A model generated the notes under the pieces. It was given only the letters and a program-made list of their open reading frames with translations, was not told the origin of the DNA and made no database searches. A DNA stretch of 64,000 bases from Paraphoma chrysanthemicola (Eukaryota > Ascomycota > Dothideomycetes > Pleosporales > Phaeosphaeriaceae), in contig JAGMWG010000014.1 in NCBI GenBank assembly GCA_020744225.1, positions 806,001 to 870,000 of the forward strand, written 5' to 3'. The translations under genes and the position numbers were made by a program. This document shows positions 13,251-23,601 of the stretch, in pieces (the stretch's first letter is position 1; each line of letters begins with the position of its first letter).

Positions 13251-15140
13251 CTAACATTTGACGGCCGTCTTTCCCAACGGCTTCTCGATAACCTCCCACT
13301 CATCCCAAATGATCCTTCTCAGCATTCTTTTGAACTGCCACCAGGTCCAAGGCATAGTGAACGTATTCCAGCCGTCATCATTCTTGTAGTAGGTGACACA
13401 GCTAGACTTTGCCCACACGTATTTGCCAGCCTGCTGCTTCTGCACCTCCTCATTATACTTCAATTCTACAGATCGCTTCGGGTGCATTGCAAACTTAATC
13501 CCCTTACGTTCTCTCAGTAAGACTTCTCTTACCGCCTTCGTTGCAAATCTTGCCTGCCGCTCCCAAGTATCTTGTTGCGAGGACCATACCTGTGCTGAAT
13601 TGGGGCCGAAGCAATAGAACATGTTCGGAAATTGACTGGTCGCCAGACCGTAAAGAGCTTCAGGGTGCGCTTTCCACTTTTCTTGCAGATCGAGGCCGTT
13701 AACTCCTCTAATTTGCTCGTGTTCCAAATATTGGGCAACGTTGAACCCTGTCCCAAAAATGATCACGTCGAACTCGCGTTCTATCTTCTTTGCGGTCGAC
13801 CTGTTGGATGATAATACACCCCTTTCAGTGTATCGCACTAGATCCTCACGGACCACAGTGCAATTGGGCTTTGCAAGTGCCGGGTAAAAATTATCCAAAT
13901 GGAGTGGACGTTTGCAATAGTCTGGGCATCAAGTTCTCAGTAGTGCTCAAGGAAACTTGAAAGATATTGGTAGCTCGCATAAGCGTACTTACATTTGGAG
14001 TCTGGCCGGAGTATCTCGCGGAGTTCAGGGTCCTGAATCTGAGACTCCATGAAAGTGGTCGCAAGTTGCGTCATCTGATCGTTCACAGGATCTCCTTCAG
14101 TTGCCATTTTTCGACCGAGGATCATCATGCGCAGGTTCAGTCGGGCCCGAACCAACCACGCAAATAATGGGACGTATTTGAAAGCCCATCGATAGAAACT
14201 GTCACAAGCTCAGTATCCGTAGTCAATTTGGACCATTCATTCGCTGCTCACCTCGAGTATGAGAAATCACCTCTAGGCACACAAACCGGTGGCGTTCGCA
14301 TGTAAACTGTGAGGTGTTCTGTTTTGTCGACGATTTCTGGTATAATCTGGGCTGCACTTGGCCCACATCCAATAATGGCTACACGCTTCCCAGACAAATC
14401 GTAGTCCTGCCAATGCGCCGTATGCCAGGAGACACCTCTATAATTGTGACGACCAGGTGTGGTACCCCACTTGGGCCTGTCCAGTGTTCCAACGCACTGA
14501 CAGACAACGTCCGCGGTCCAGTGCTCGATCTTTCCGCTGTCCTGATTCGCGACTGCAACATGCCAGATCATAAGGTCTTCATCCCAAGAGCAGGCTCGGA
14601 CTAGACTGCGGAATTGGGTACAGCCTTCAAGCCCATACTTTGTTGCGAATTTAGCATAGTAGGCTTGTATTTCTGCTCGTTGTGCATAAAAATGCGTCCA
14701 GTCTATAGCCAATTAGTTCTGAGCTTATAGAAAAACCGAGTATACTTGCCTCGATTGATGTGGTAAGAGGTGGTATAGATCATTGAGGGAACATCGCACG
14801 CACAACCAGGATACTTGTTCTTTTGCCAAACCCCGCCGTACCCGTCCAGGGCATCAAAGATTTGCATATCCTTAGTTCCAATACAGCCATCTCGGAGAAG
14901 CGTGCTAGCTTGCTGAATTCCATTTATTCCACCACCAACAATGATAACTCTCTTCCGTCGCACTTCCGGAACAGCAGACAAGGGCCCAAAGAACGAACCT
15001 TTCGCCTGAATTTGGCTGAACCCCATCAAAGCGCCGTACTCACCATCCTGTAAAGTCCCTGAGGCGAAAGACTTTACTGTTTGTGGGCCACAAGCTGCTT
15101 TCGGTGACCCAAGCACCTCGTCCGCGTAGGTGGTAGGCAT
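13251..15140 (-). CDS. Baeyer-Villiger-type flavin monooxygenase (cluster enzyme 1)
   Basis: Four exons (15140-14750, 14702-14252, 14198-13993, 13921-13251) give 572 aa. An FAD-binding GGGINGIQQ motif lies at residues 69-77, then a YPGCACDVPS stretch typical of this class. The Baeyer-Villiger fingerprint [FY]xGxxxHxxxW is at residues 218-228 (YRGVSWHTAHW), followed by a second nucleotide-binding motif GCGPSA near 242 and a C-terminal FGTGFN signature. The family uses NADPH and O2 to insert oxygen next to a ketone, giving an ester or lactone; the substrate here is unknown. Intron 1 (14703-14749) starts with GC (GCAAGT) instead of GT; this choice is forced by reading phase. Two ACTCCGA heptamers lie 259 and 307 bp upstream of the start. 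A general Class B flavin monooxygenase acting on N or S atoms cannot be excluded. Confidence 0.92.
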
Positions 15141-15398
15141 GCTGGGTAATTGATTGGAAGAAAGCGATAGTCAAGAAACTGTCAAATCTATGTTATGTCA
15201 ATCGCGAATGTCTTTTCAGGAAAGAAACATTGTGATCCGTAAGCTCTTTAAGCCTTTTCTCGTGGTGCCCCAGGCTACCATAGGTATAAAGCGCCACATT
15301 CCTCCCCGCAATTGCTACCGACAACAGCTTGTGATGAAACCCTCCGACCCCGAATTCTAAGAGACCAATGCTGAAAAGCCGTAGCGCTAGTATGTCGA

Positions 15399-15405
15399 AC
15401 TCCGA
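15399..15405 (+). promoter_or_regulatory. ACTCCGA heptamer upstream of monooxygenase 1 (site 1)
   Basis: Copy of the heptamer shared by upstream regions of all structural genes in the cluster. It contains the CCG/CGG triplet that Zn2Cys6 regulators recognise. Function is inferred only. Confidence 0.4.
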
Positions 15406-15446
15406 GTCTGTCGAAGATCTTACCGGAGAATGGAGTGGTCTGTCAA

Positions 15447-15453
15447 ACTCCGA
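15447..15453 (+). promoter_or_regulatory. ACTCCGA heptamer upstream of monooxygenase 1 (site 2)
   Basis: Second copy, 48 bp from the first and in the same orientation, with a matching A before it (AACTCCGA). Paired sites would suit a dimeric zinc-cluster regulator. Confidence 0.4.
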
Positions 15454-16013
15454 AGCAGATCTCAAACCTCACCCACCACGACTACGAAGAACCTTTTGCG
15501 TGAGATTTACGTAATGCTTCTAAGATTAGTATGAGAATCATTGGGCTTTGATTGCGAGAATTGGGCAACTCAATCTGCGAGCGTATGGTATCACGGCCAC
15601 GATGTGATCAAAATCGCGCCTAAGTTAGTAAAGTCAAACTATCTTGTAAAAAATAGCACGATTTCAATTCAAATCGCTTTCAGCAGGCATTTTAAAGGCT
15701 GTCTCTTAGTAGGCCTACTGAGCCAGTTAAAGCATTGCGTTTCTGATATCCCATGGGCCTTCCAGGACTATGAATCGCTACCTCATAACAATACACGCTG
15801 GTAAAATCAGCGAGCCTTGCGGTGGCCCAGTTCAAAGCGCGTGAATATGACCCGTCAAGTTATCTCGGATCAGTACTAGACAAGTGTCTTACTATCATAT
15901 AAATTTGTTGTCCAAGCCAAAAAGAACACAAGCAGTTTTCCAACTAAGGAGTGTATTGATCAAATTTGAGGTAACCATGAGTTTGGCCCGGTATGTTGTT
16001 GCGGCAATCTCCT

Positions 16014-16435
16014 CTATGTATTAGGCTCCTGATATACTCCTGAATTTGCTATAGCATAATTGGCCCCAAGCCTTTCCCAACTTCGCACAATACGTTCTCC
16101 ATCACATAAGGTCTCCGTAGACTTCAGATACTGCTGAATATATTGTTTCGTAATTATGTTCTACAAAGCTGAGTGAGAATAGAAGAACCCCCGCTGTCAC
16201 GCACACTTGATCTTACCTCGAAAAACCAAGACTTGCTGACGGACCAGCTCTCCACCCAGCATAGCAAATTAGGCATTTCTTCTGCTCGAAAGACTTCGAT
16301 AGACAAGAATCCTGTCTCTTTGGTGATTTGGTGCAGCATAGAGTCGTAATGCTTGAGAAACTCATCCAATTTGCGGGCATGAATGGTGACCTCGACGAAT
16401 AAAGTGAACCCCTTTTCTGTGGAAGAAGCGGTCAT
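16014..16435 (-). CDS. Small ABM-fold (antibiotic biosynthesis monooxygenase-like) protein
   Basis: Two exons, 16435-16217 and 16133-16014, give 112 aa; the intron (16134-16216) has a GTAAGA donor and a TTCAG acceptor, and the second exon adds 39 residues. The N-terminal part FTLFVEVTIHARKLDEF, the TGFLSIEVFR strand and the W-SWSVSKSWFF segment fit the dimeric alpha/beta-barrel ABM family, whose members are ~100-110 aa cofactor-free monooxygenases or isomerases, often for quinones and aromatic intermediates. It lies between the two Baeyer-Villiger-type genes on the same strand and has a heptamer 153 bp upstream. Stopping at the earlier in-frame TAA after LCRT would truncate the fold, so the later acceptor was preferred. 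Confidence 0.8.
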
Positions 16436-17317
16436 TCTGATCGTACCAAGATAGGATGTTCTTGTGTCCTCGCTACAGTGTGCTTCCCAACACCACTTAA
16501 AATGCTATGTAGATGTCGGACTTTAAGGTGCAGACATCGTCGTGGCCTTTCGGTTGGGGAATGCCGCACCACTGAGATAGTGGGGCATCGGAGTTCTTCG
16601 GTAGTGTGAATCTTCTAGTTGATAGATCCTAGTCAAAGAAGTATCCCTGCAATTTCAGTAGCACGGTTGTACAGTCAAGCAGCCTAAGGAGTTGAGTCTT
16701 TGTATGAGGCTGGACCGCCAGGCTCAGACATGCCGCTCTGTCGCATAGCTAGCGCCTAGGATCTCTACAACCTTTCGTGACGTTTGGGGGTACATCCGTT
16801 TCCTTCCACCTTAGTCATAGATAGCTTGCAGATACGACGGCTGCATCCCTATACTTGCGCTGTCTTACAAGCAGCAAATTGATCTTGATAACGTGGCGGG
16901 GCATCAACGTGTTTGAGCTGTTCAGTACAGCGAAATAAGGCCGGCTAATCTGGAGGGGAGAGTCCCGTCCACACGAGCGCCCGTACTACAACAACATTTA
17001 ATCTAAATGCAATGTGTGTTGTGGAGTACAGTAATTATAGAGGGTCTGCGACTATGAATCGTGTTGAAGGGAGGAATTATTACGACTTCGTGATTTTGCA
17101 ATAAAAACTCATTGATGTAATCCATCTTAACAAATCTTGCATAGCAAATCTTTTCAGAGCATGAAGCAGTATTCCATGTCAAAAAGATGATTCGACTGCC
17201 CAGTCTCCCAATAATATAAGTAATCCCATCTACCTGGCGGAGAAAGAGAGGCTCTCAATCGATGGTATGGAGGGTTGATTGTAGGTACGACAGCCTATCC
17301 CTCGGTGCATCTACGGA
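16436..17317. other. Intergenic region between the ABM gene and monooxygenase 2
   Basis: About 880 bp with no ORF worth reporting in any frame and no RNA recognised. It holds the ABM upstream region and the 3' region of the next minus-strand gene. Confidence 0.5.
16588..16594 (-). promoter_or_regulatory. ACTCCGA heptamer upstream of the ABM gene
   Basis: TCGGAGT on the plus strand, that is ACTCCGA in the direction of the gene, preceded by A and followed by T (AACTCCGAT). A second CGG follows eight bases further on the plus strand. Confidence 0.4.
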
Positions 17318-19544
17318 TTATAAACGCGAGGTATTAACACTACCAACCTTGGATCCACTAATTTTGGTTTCTTTCAGATAGTGCGCCAAATCACGGCCTT
17401 CACGTTCCCTTCTTGTTCTGCCATCACCAAAATAGGCGAATCTGTTCTTCCGCAAGTACTTGATGTCGTAGTCTTCCCACCTTGGCACGGACAGTGCTTC
17501 GAGATAATGTAAAGAAGAACCGGGCCATGGTCCCCATACTTTGCCGTTTTGTTTGCCATTTTTGTACCTAGATTCAAGGCTATGTTAGGTAAAAGCCGAC
17601 ACGTAACCGAAAGCTTGGAAGACACGTACCATGAAACGCAAGACCCTGTCCACACTAAATCATTCATCAAGGAGTCCTTGTACTGCTGAAAGTCATCCAC
17701 GGCTTCTCGCTTTGGTGCCAGTGACTTGATGCTGTCGTGTTGAATTTTCTTGACAGCAGAAAAGGCGTACTTTATGTTGGCCTCCAGGCACGGAATAAGG
17801 GCGCCGTTAGACAGAGCAAAATTTGGTCCACTCATGACTTTAAGAAGCATTCCCAAGTTAGCAAAGCCAAAGGAAGTCTGCAGTAGAGACTGCACTCACT
17901 GAAGTAATTTGGGATTCCTGCAGCTGCTATCGATAAATAAGACCTAGGTTCGTCTTTCCACATCTCACGTAGATCTTGCTCAAGGCCTGTTACGGGGAAT
18001 CCAGGTCGGAAGGAAGTATCAAATCCAGTAGCGCAAATGATCGCGTCAACTTCTAGGAAAGTTCCGCCGGCCATGCAAAGACCTGAGGAGGTAACACATT
18101 CGATTGCAGAATTCGTAACAGTGACATTGGGCGCTGTAAGGGCTTCAAGGTAACCGTGGCCCTACCGTGCATTGTCAGAATAACACGCTTGTAGCGCTGA
18201 CGAGAGAAGTATTGACTCACAGGCGTCGGTCGTCGGCAGGCAACTTCAAAGGATGGAACTGGCAAGATAAGACAAAGGAAACAAAGTTCAAAAGACGGAT
18301 CCTCAACATACCAAGCTTCTGTATCAGTTCCTCATTATGTCCGAGACGTTCTCGCATCGTCCGGCTGAAGTTTTCAAACGCCCATGTCTGCGAGGCCGAA
18401 CCCTTGTACATCATATCAAAGATGTTGTTGACTGATGACTCAACCCGTCCTCTATATTCAAAATAGGCGTCTTTGTTGTTTTCCCATTCGGATTGTTGAG
18501 CTTCTGAGAAGGATGATTCCCGACCTTCAGGAGCAAATTCTCCGCCAAATTCCGGAATGATCCAGGTTTTCGAACGAACTACGGTGAACATGTGTTTCAC
18601 CTCTTCTCAAGTTAGCGACGCGACGCGATAGTCATGGCGGAGGTTCGCTATACTCAATCATGACGTACTTGGTTGCAACTGAGGCACAATTTGTATGGCG
18701 GAACTTCCTGCCCCAATCACTACCACTGTTTTGTCCTGGAAGTCGTAGCTTTCGTCCCAACTAGCCGAGTGAAGTAATTTTCCCTTGAAGTCATGAAGTC
18801 CGGGTACTTCGGGCCACTTCCAGGAGCTTTCGTACAATCAGCGGAAGCAAATTAGCAGAGTTAAGGGAAAGGACGCACTTAAGAAATCCGCAGGCATTAA
18901 TGAGAATTTCCCCCTCGTCTGAAAATGTCAATCCAGTCCGGCGATCTAGGACTTGGATAGTCCACTTTCCACTTTGATCATTCCATGCAGCGCTCGTGAC
19001 CTGATTCTCGAGGTGTAGAAACTCGTCAATTCCGTAGGAATAGGCACGCCCTTTGAAATAATCGTATAATTCCACTGCTCCAACGTAGGCTCGACTCCAC
19101 CGTGGATTGCCTTCCCAAGAATACCCGTAAGCGTGAGCAGGGACATCACACGCACATCTGTTGTAGTAGAGAATTAGCGTAACCGCAAAGGGGGCCATGG
19201 AGTATGCAAGGGTCTCGTAATCTTATCCAGCACTTAAGCCGGAAGGTTAGGTGTACTTACCCAGGGTATCGACTCTCTAACCACGTACCCGTCACATCGG
19301 AATTCTTTTCGTAAATAACAAGCTCCGCGTCGCGGTCTGGGAACATTTCCTTGAAAATCTTAACTGCACCTATTCCTGTGATTCCGGCACCTATCATAAG
19401 GATGCGTATCTTCCGCCCAGCCCCAATGACGTGCCTAGAATACTTGAACTCTGATTCATCTATTCGATAAAGCTCTATCAGTCTCTGGATCAAAGTCTGT
19501 GTAGGATATACTGCACCTTCTCCATTTGCCCTTGGAACGACCAT
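17318..19544 (-). CDS. Baeyer-Villiger-type flavin monooxygenase (cluster enzyme 2)
   Basis: Eight exons (19544-19261, 19157-18879, 18826-18669, 18602-18312, 18258-18221, 18161-17900, 17837-17630, 17567-17318) give 589 aa; all phases close. Motifs in order: FAD-binding IGAGITGIG at 51-59, YPGCACDVP, the fingerprint FxGxxxHxxxW at 201-211 (FKGKLLHSASW), second Rossmann motif VIGAGSSAIQ, CRRPTPGHGYLEAL, ICATGFDTSF, and a C-terminus with WPGSSLHYLEALSVPRWEDY. Exon 5 has only 38 nt. This is a long fungal Baeyer-Villiger monooxygenase of about typical length. It is divergent from the CoA-transferase gene across a 427-bp shared promoter with the cluster heptamer. It is a distant paralogue of the first monooxygenase, not a recent tandem copy, because exon structure and sequence differ strongly. 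Substrate unknown. Confidence 0.92.
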
Positions 19545-19971
19545 GCTGCAAAGCCGAGGTTTCGCAAAGATGCCTGAGTAGGATGGGTCGCTAGGAAAAT
19601 CTTTCCTGGAGCTTTGTTAAGTTTTTGCTATCATAAAATTTGCGGAGACTTTTAATCTTTAATTGGATTTTGTATAATTCCCCTGTGACGACTGATAGGC
19701 GGAAGTCGCCTGCGCAAGGCAGCTTTGGACCACGCCGATATCCGGCTCCAAAATCCGCCACCTGTACCACTCCGATTTCCGTCTCCGCACGCCGTTGGTC
19801 TCCATTACAATGAGCTCCTTCTTGCCAAGCTTACTTTCGTGTATGCTAAGGATTTATGGGGAGATAGAGCATCTGCGTCTTTTTCCTGGGGACCACTCTT
19901 GCTCTCTATCCCTACTTTCACGCGTGAGAGGCTCCGAATTACACCAATTTCTTGCTTTTACTGCCATCATC
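19545..19971. promoter_or_regulatory. Bidirectional promoter of monooxygenase 2 and the CoA-transferase
   Basis: 427 bp between two divergent start codons. It contains ACTCCGA at 19769-19775 and an inverted repeat AGGCG-N5-CGCCT at 19697-19711 that could bind a dimeric zinc-cluster protein; related TCCG/CGG motifs cluster between 19740 and 19790. One regulator could switch both genes. Confidence 0.5.
19769..19775 (+). promoter_or_regulatory. ACTCCGA heptamer in the divergent promoter
   Basis: Cluster heptamer between monooxygenase 2 and the CoA-transferase gene, followed by T as in the ABM copy. Confidence 0.4.
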
Positions 19972-21862
19972 ATGAGTTCAAAGAAGTCCGTTGGACAAGT
20001 GAGTCAATACAGTATTCAGAAAGAGGCGCAAAGGATATATGATTGCATAATCAATGATGAAAGACTCAAAGTTCCCTGGGAAGTCCTTGATTTGGCTGAC
20101 AGAGTCCATTTTGTCGGAGTCGAGACTAAACCTTTTTTTCCAGTCCCATATAAATGCGCGGAAACCCAAGCGGGTCTTCTGGGCTATATTGGACTGTGGA
20201 CCCTTGCTATTAGTAAGGATCGATACGGAATTGCACCACACGCTGAAGTCGACGTCGCGCACGCTTTACTCACTGGCTTGGGTGCTCTATTCACACGACA
20301 CAACGGAGAATGGTTGTCCGGAAGCCCCGAAATGATGCATGCTACCAAACGCTGGGATCATGGAAAGACCAGGGAGCTGTATCGCCAGTTGGGTACAAAC
20401 ATCTACCAATCAAAAGACGGCCGTTGGTATTGTTTACATGGCAGCATGGATCCCACCGCATTGCTTGAAATGCTTCAAATTCCACAACACAACGAACAAA
20501 ACCTTGGGTGGAAGGAAATCATTCAGATGTACTCAAAGGTTGTAGGCGAAATAGAGTCAGTAACTCTGGACAACTGGAGCAACAATGTGTACCGGACACC
20601 TGGGACAATCTGTTTCGAAGAAGACCATTTTAAGACGACGCCACAGTGGAGGGCTATCAAAGACGAGCCATACTACAACCTGATTCCACAGACATTTTAC
20701 AAACAACCTCCAGTATCCTGGGATACTGTTCCTTTCGATCCGTTGGATCGCCGGCCTCTATCCGGCATCAAAGTTCTTGAGCTTGCCCGCGCAATTGCCG
20801 GGCCGACCATTGGCAAGATGTGTGCAAGCTTGGGCGCGACTGTCATTCGCGTGTCCTGTTCGAAAAATACAGAATTACCGATCACTTTGATGGATGGATG
20901 CCTGGGCAAAATAAGTATCGACATCGACTTGAAAACATTCGACGGCCGGAAAAAGCTCTTAGATCTCGTCCAAGAAGCGGACGTTTTCATTGACGGCTAT
21001 CGGCCAGCGGTACTAGAACATCTTGGATTTGGACGCGATGCGATTCTGGGCCTGGTGGCTAATAGGAATAGAGGAATCGTCTATTGCCAGGAGAACTGTT
21101 ATGGTTGGAAGGGTCCGTGGATGACACGACCTGGATGGGCGCAAATTGCAGACACTGTAAGTAGTCGGCTCTTGCTCAGAACTTATGATTCCGAACAGCT
21201 CATTAAATGTTTGCTCAGGTATGCGGGATTGGCTATGATCTTGGCCGCTTCCACGGCTTCGACGAACCTCACATCTTTCCTGGCCCCAACGTCGATTACT
21301 TGTAAGTGTTTTTTTTTCATTGACAGGCGGACTAGAGGGGCTTGGCAACGGATTGAGCTTACCGAAAGCCAGGACCGGACATGCCGGCGCTGCAGGCATA
21401 TTACACGCGCTTTACACCCGAGCACACCAAGGCGGCTCCTTCGTCGTGCAATGCTCTCTGCTCGTTTCTAATCTTCAGATGCAATCGTATGGCAAATATA
21501 CTGAGGAACAATTGGAAAGACTGAAAGCCAGGAACAAAGACCTCGTCGGCCGCATACGTCACTACGACGAGATTGTGAGCAGCGGGAAAAACCAATTCAC
21601 AATCAGGGGGTATATGGCTGATCGACTGTATGAGCAGACTTTCAAGAGAGAGTACTTTCAGACAATAAATGGCACAATGTGGGGATTAGGTGACATAGAT
21701 GTGGTTTCTCTTGCGCTCAAGTACAAGGCAGAGAATGGCGATGAAAACGGGATGAGAACTGATTTCATTTTGGGGGCTTGTCCTCCGGGATACCATTTGC
21801 CGTCATGGGCGGTGAAGGAAAATGTGGACTTTCAGTCAATTGTGCCTCGACACAGTCCTTAG
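19972..21862 (+). CDS. Class III CoA-transferase (CaiB/BaiF family)
   Basis: Three exons (19972-21156, 21219-21301, 21373-21862) give 585 aa. The central part shows the CaiB/BaiF hallmarks: LSGIKVLELARAIAGPTIGK, the SLGATVIRV segment, the substrate-linked GWAQIADT stretch and, after splicing, DYLTGHAGAAGILHALYTRA with GGSF. The region before it resembles the C-terminal half of another family member, as in long fungal forms. The family moves CoA between carboxylic acids, or epimerises acyl-CoAs. Intron 2 was set by phase and by restoring the TGHAGAAG motif; reading straight on hits a stop. The start is the ATG before SSKKSVGQ; in-frame ATGs upstream would add a poorly conserved leader. In the cluster it could activate the acid released by lactone opening. 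Confidence 0.88.
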
Positions 21863-22031
21863 CGATTAGGTCAATGTCTGAGCATTCCTTGTTTGTGTCA
21901 GACCGTCGTTACAGAAGTATTTGAGTCATTAACCGACGAACTACGTTCGACATTGATAATCCAAGATTATTATCGGCTTAATTACAAATGAAGCGCTACG
22001 GTAATTGACAAAATGAACTTGGGGGTTGCGG

Positions 22032-22038
22032 ACTCCGA
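22032..22038 (+). promoter_or_regulatory. ACTCCGA heptamer upstream of the hydrolase
   Basis: Cluster heptamer 191 bp upstream of the start codon, within a CGG/CCG-rich stretch (22028-22065). Confidence 0.4.
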
Positions 22039-22222
22039 CGACCACAGAATTCTCCGTCCGATCCCGGTTTTAGAAGGGCAAGGTTGCTATTCAGCTCGCT
22101 GCATCTAAATACCGTCCAAGCAGGAGGAAGTCTGCAACTTTGCTTCGATTGATAGGCTTTGTCCAGCGCCAATCAAAGTTGAAAACTCCACGAATTGGAA
22201 AATTCACCGCCTTCGTTTCCAA

Positions 22223-23277
22223 ATGGAACGCTGCTGTCAACGTGGGAAGGCTGGTCCTGGTACGTCAATTTCTCAGTACCAATATCCATTAGTCACTCTA
22301 ACACTCACGAATGCCTCGAGTGGGTTTCCTATCATGCCCATCAAATGCTTGCATATATCACTTTGGGTACCGGCTAATTTGTCACGCAGACACTTATCAA
22401 CCTCGTGGTCAGGTCAGCTCGATGGGGCGAATGCAGGTGTATGAATCACTAGTACCGCCACCAATTGATAAAAATGGTGTATTGCTTCTACTACCTGATG
22501 GTTTTGGTCATGTCACGCATAACTTCATCCTTGCCGATGACTTTGCGCAAGTAGGTTGGCATGTTGTCGTGCCAGATTACTACGAAGGTCAGCAAGCACA
22601 ACTATGTCCATCGAGGTGAAGACAGGAGCCGTGCTGCACGGTCTGATCATACATTGAGACTATTTTCAATCCTCCCAATGTTTGACACGACACTAAGGTC
22701 GGAATTAGGTGATGGGTTGCCTATCGAGTATCTCACGAGAAATCCGGATCTTTCGATTGAAGAACAACCGTGGTCTGAGGAACAGAAGCAAAAGTTACGA
22801 GATCTCGATTTTCCAGCATGGCTAAATCGCCATAACCACCAACACGTATCACGTTTATTGGAAGAGCTGGTTGTACACTTGTGTCAGCATCACCCTGCTA
22901 CAACATTCGTCGGTGTCGGGTATTGTTTCGGCGGAAAACACGTGATGAGGCTGGCACAAGCACCTTTGACGGCCGCCGTGGCTTTCCACCCGAGTTTCGT
23001 CGAAGCTGCAGATATGGATGGCGTTAACATACCACTCTACGCTGGGTTAGCTGCATGTGATGACATGGTCCCTGCAAGTCTTGCTGCAGACCTTCAGGGC
23101 TGGTCAACCTCGAGAATGGACAACCAATCCTTGTTTACTTTGGAAATTTATCCTAATGTTGGACACGGATTTGCAGCAAGGCCAGATACAAAAGATGGAA
23201 CTGTCAAGGAACAGTATATACAAGCTTTCACAAGAACTGTAGCATTTTTAGCTAAACATGCAAATGCGCTCTCTTGA
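22223..23277 (+). CDS. Dienelactone hydrolase family protein
   Basis: Three exons (22223-22259, 22390-22587, 22709-23277) give 267 aa. This is an alpha/beta hydrolase with the dienelactone hydrolase triad Cys151 (GYCFGG), Asp196 or Asp197 (ACDDMVP) and His231 (GHGFAARP), and the family segment DYYEGDGLP created by the second splice. These enzymes open lactones of aromatic degradation pathways; fungal members are often of unknown substrate. The N-terminus MERCCQRGK resembles the Cys-Cys start of fungal homologues and is a tiny first exon. The second intron has a weak GTCAGC donor, but without it a TGA follows 13 codons later. As the last gene of the cluster it could cleave a lactone made by the Baeyer-Villiger enzymes. 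Confidence 0.85.
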
Positions 23278-23601
23278 GCTATGCTCTCTCCTCCATGCCT
23301 GAGAAGTGGTGGTATGGTAAATCCCTTGCGCTGTAGGGATACAATCACTGATTGCACCAATTATAATGCTACCGAAGAGGCAATTTCGGCATCTAACGGG
23401 CTTTTCATACAGTTTATTTGACGATGATGTTTGAAGCATCCTCTAGGAGGATACCTGAAGTTTGGGTGGTTCAGACTAACACGTCATCGCAGACACATAA
23501 TCCTACAGACTGATTTTGTCGCACTGGGTCCGCCGTTGACATGTTACACGCTTGTTACAGGCTTGTTGGTCCATGTCCAGTTCTTGCCCACCTCCCGAAA
23601 T

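Larger units (their letters stand above)
15141..16013. other. Intergenic region between monooxygenase 1 and the ABM gene
   Basis: About 870 bp. Apart from the two heptamers no gene or RNA is recognisable; short ORFs on both strands have no family features. The half next to 16 kb is richer in A and T. Confidence 0.5.

Noticed and set aside
21302..21325. A 24-bp intron in the CoA-transferase gene (acceptor GACAG)
   Set aside because: Too short for the fungal spliceosome and out of phase; the 71-bp alternative restores the family motif.
13251..23277. A polyketide-type secondary metabolite cluster
   Set aside because: No synthase, NRPS, terpene synthase or prenyltransferase was found anywhere in the flanking 40 kb; a catabolic role fits better, although the core gene could lie outside the window.
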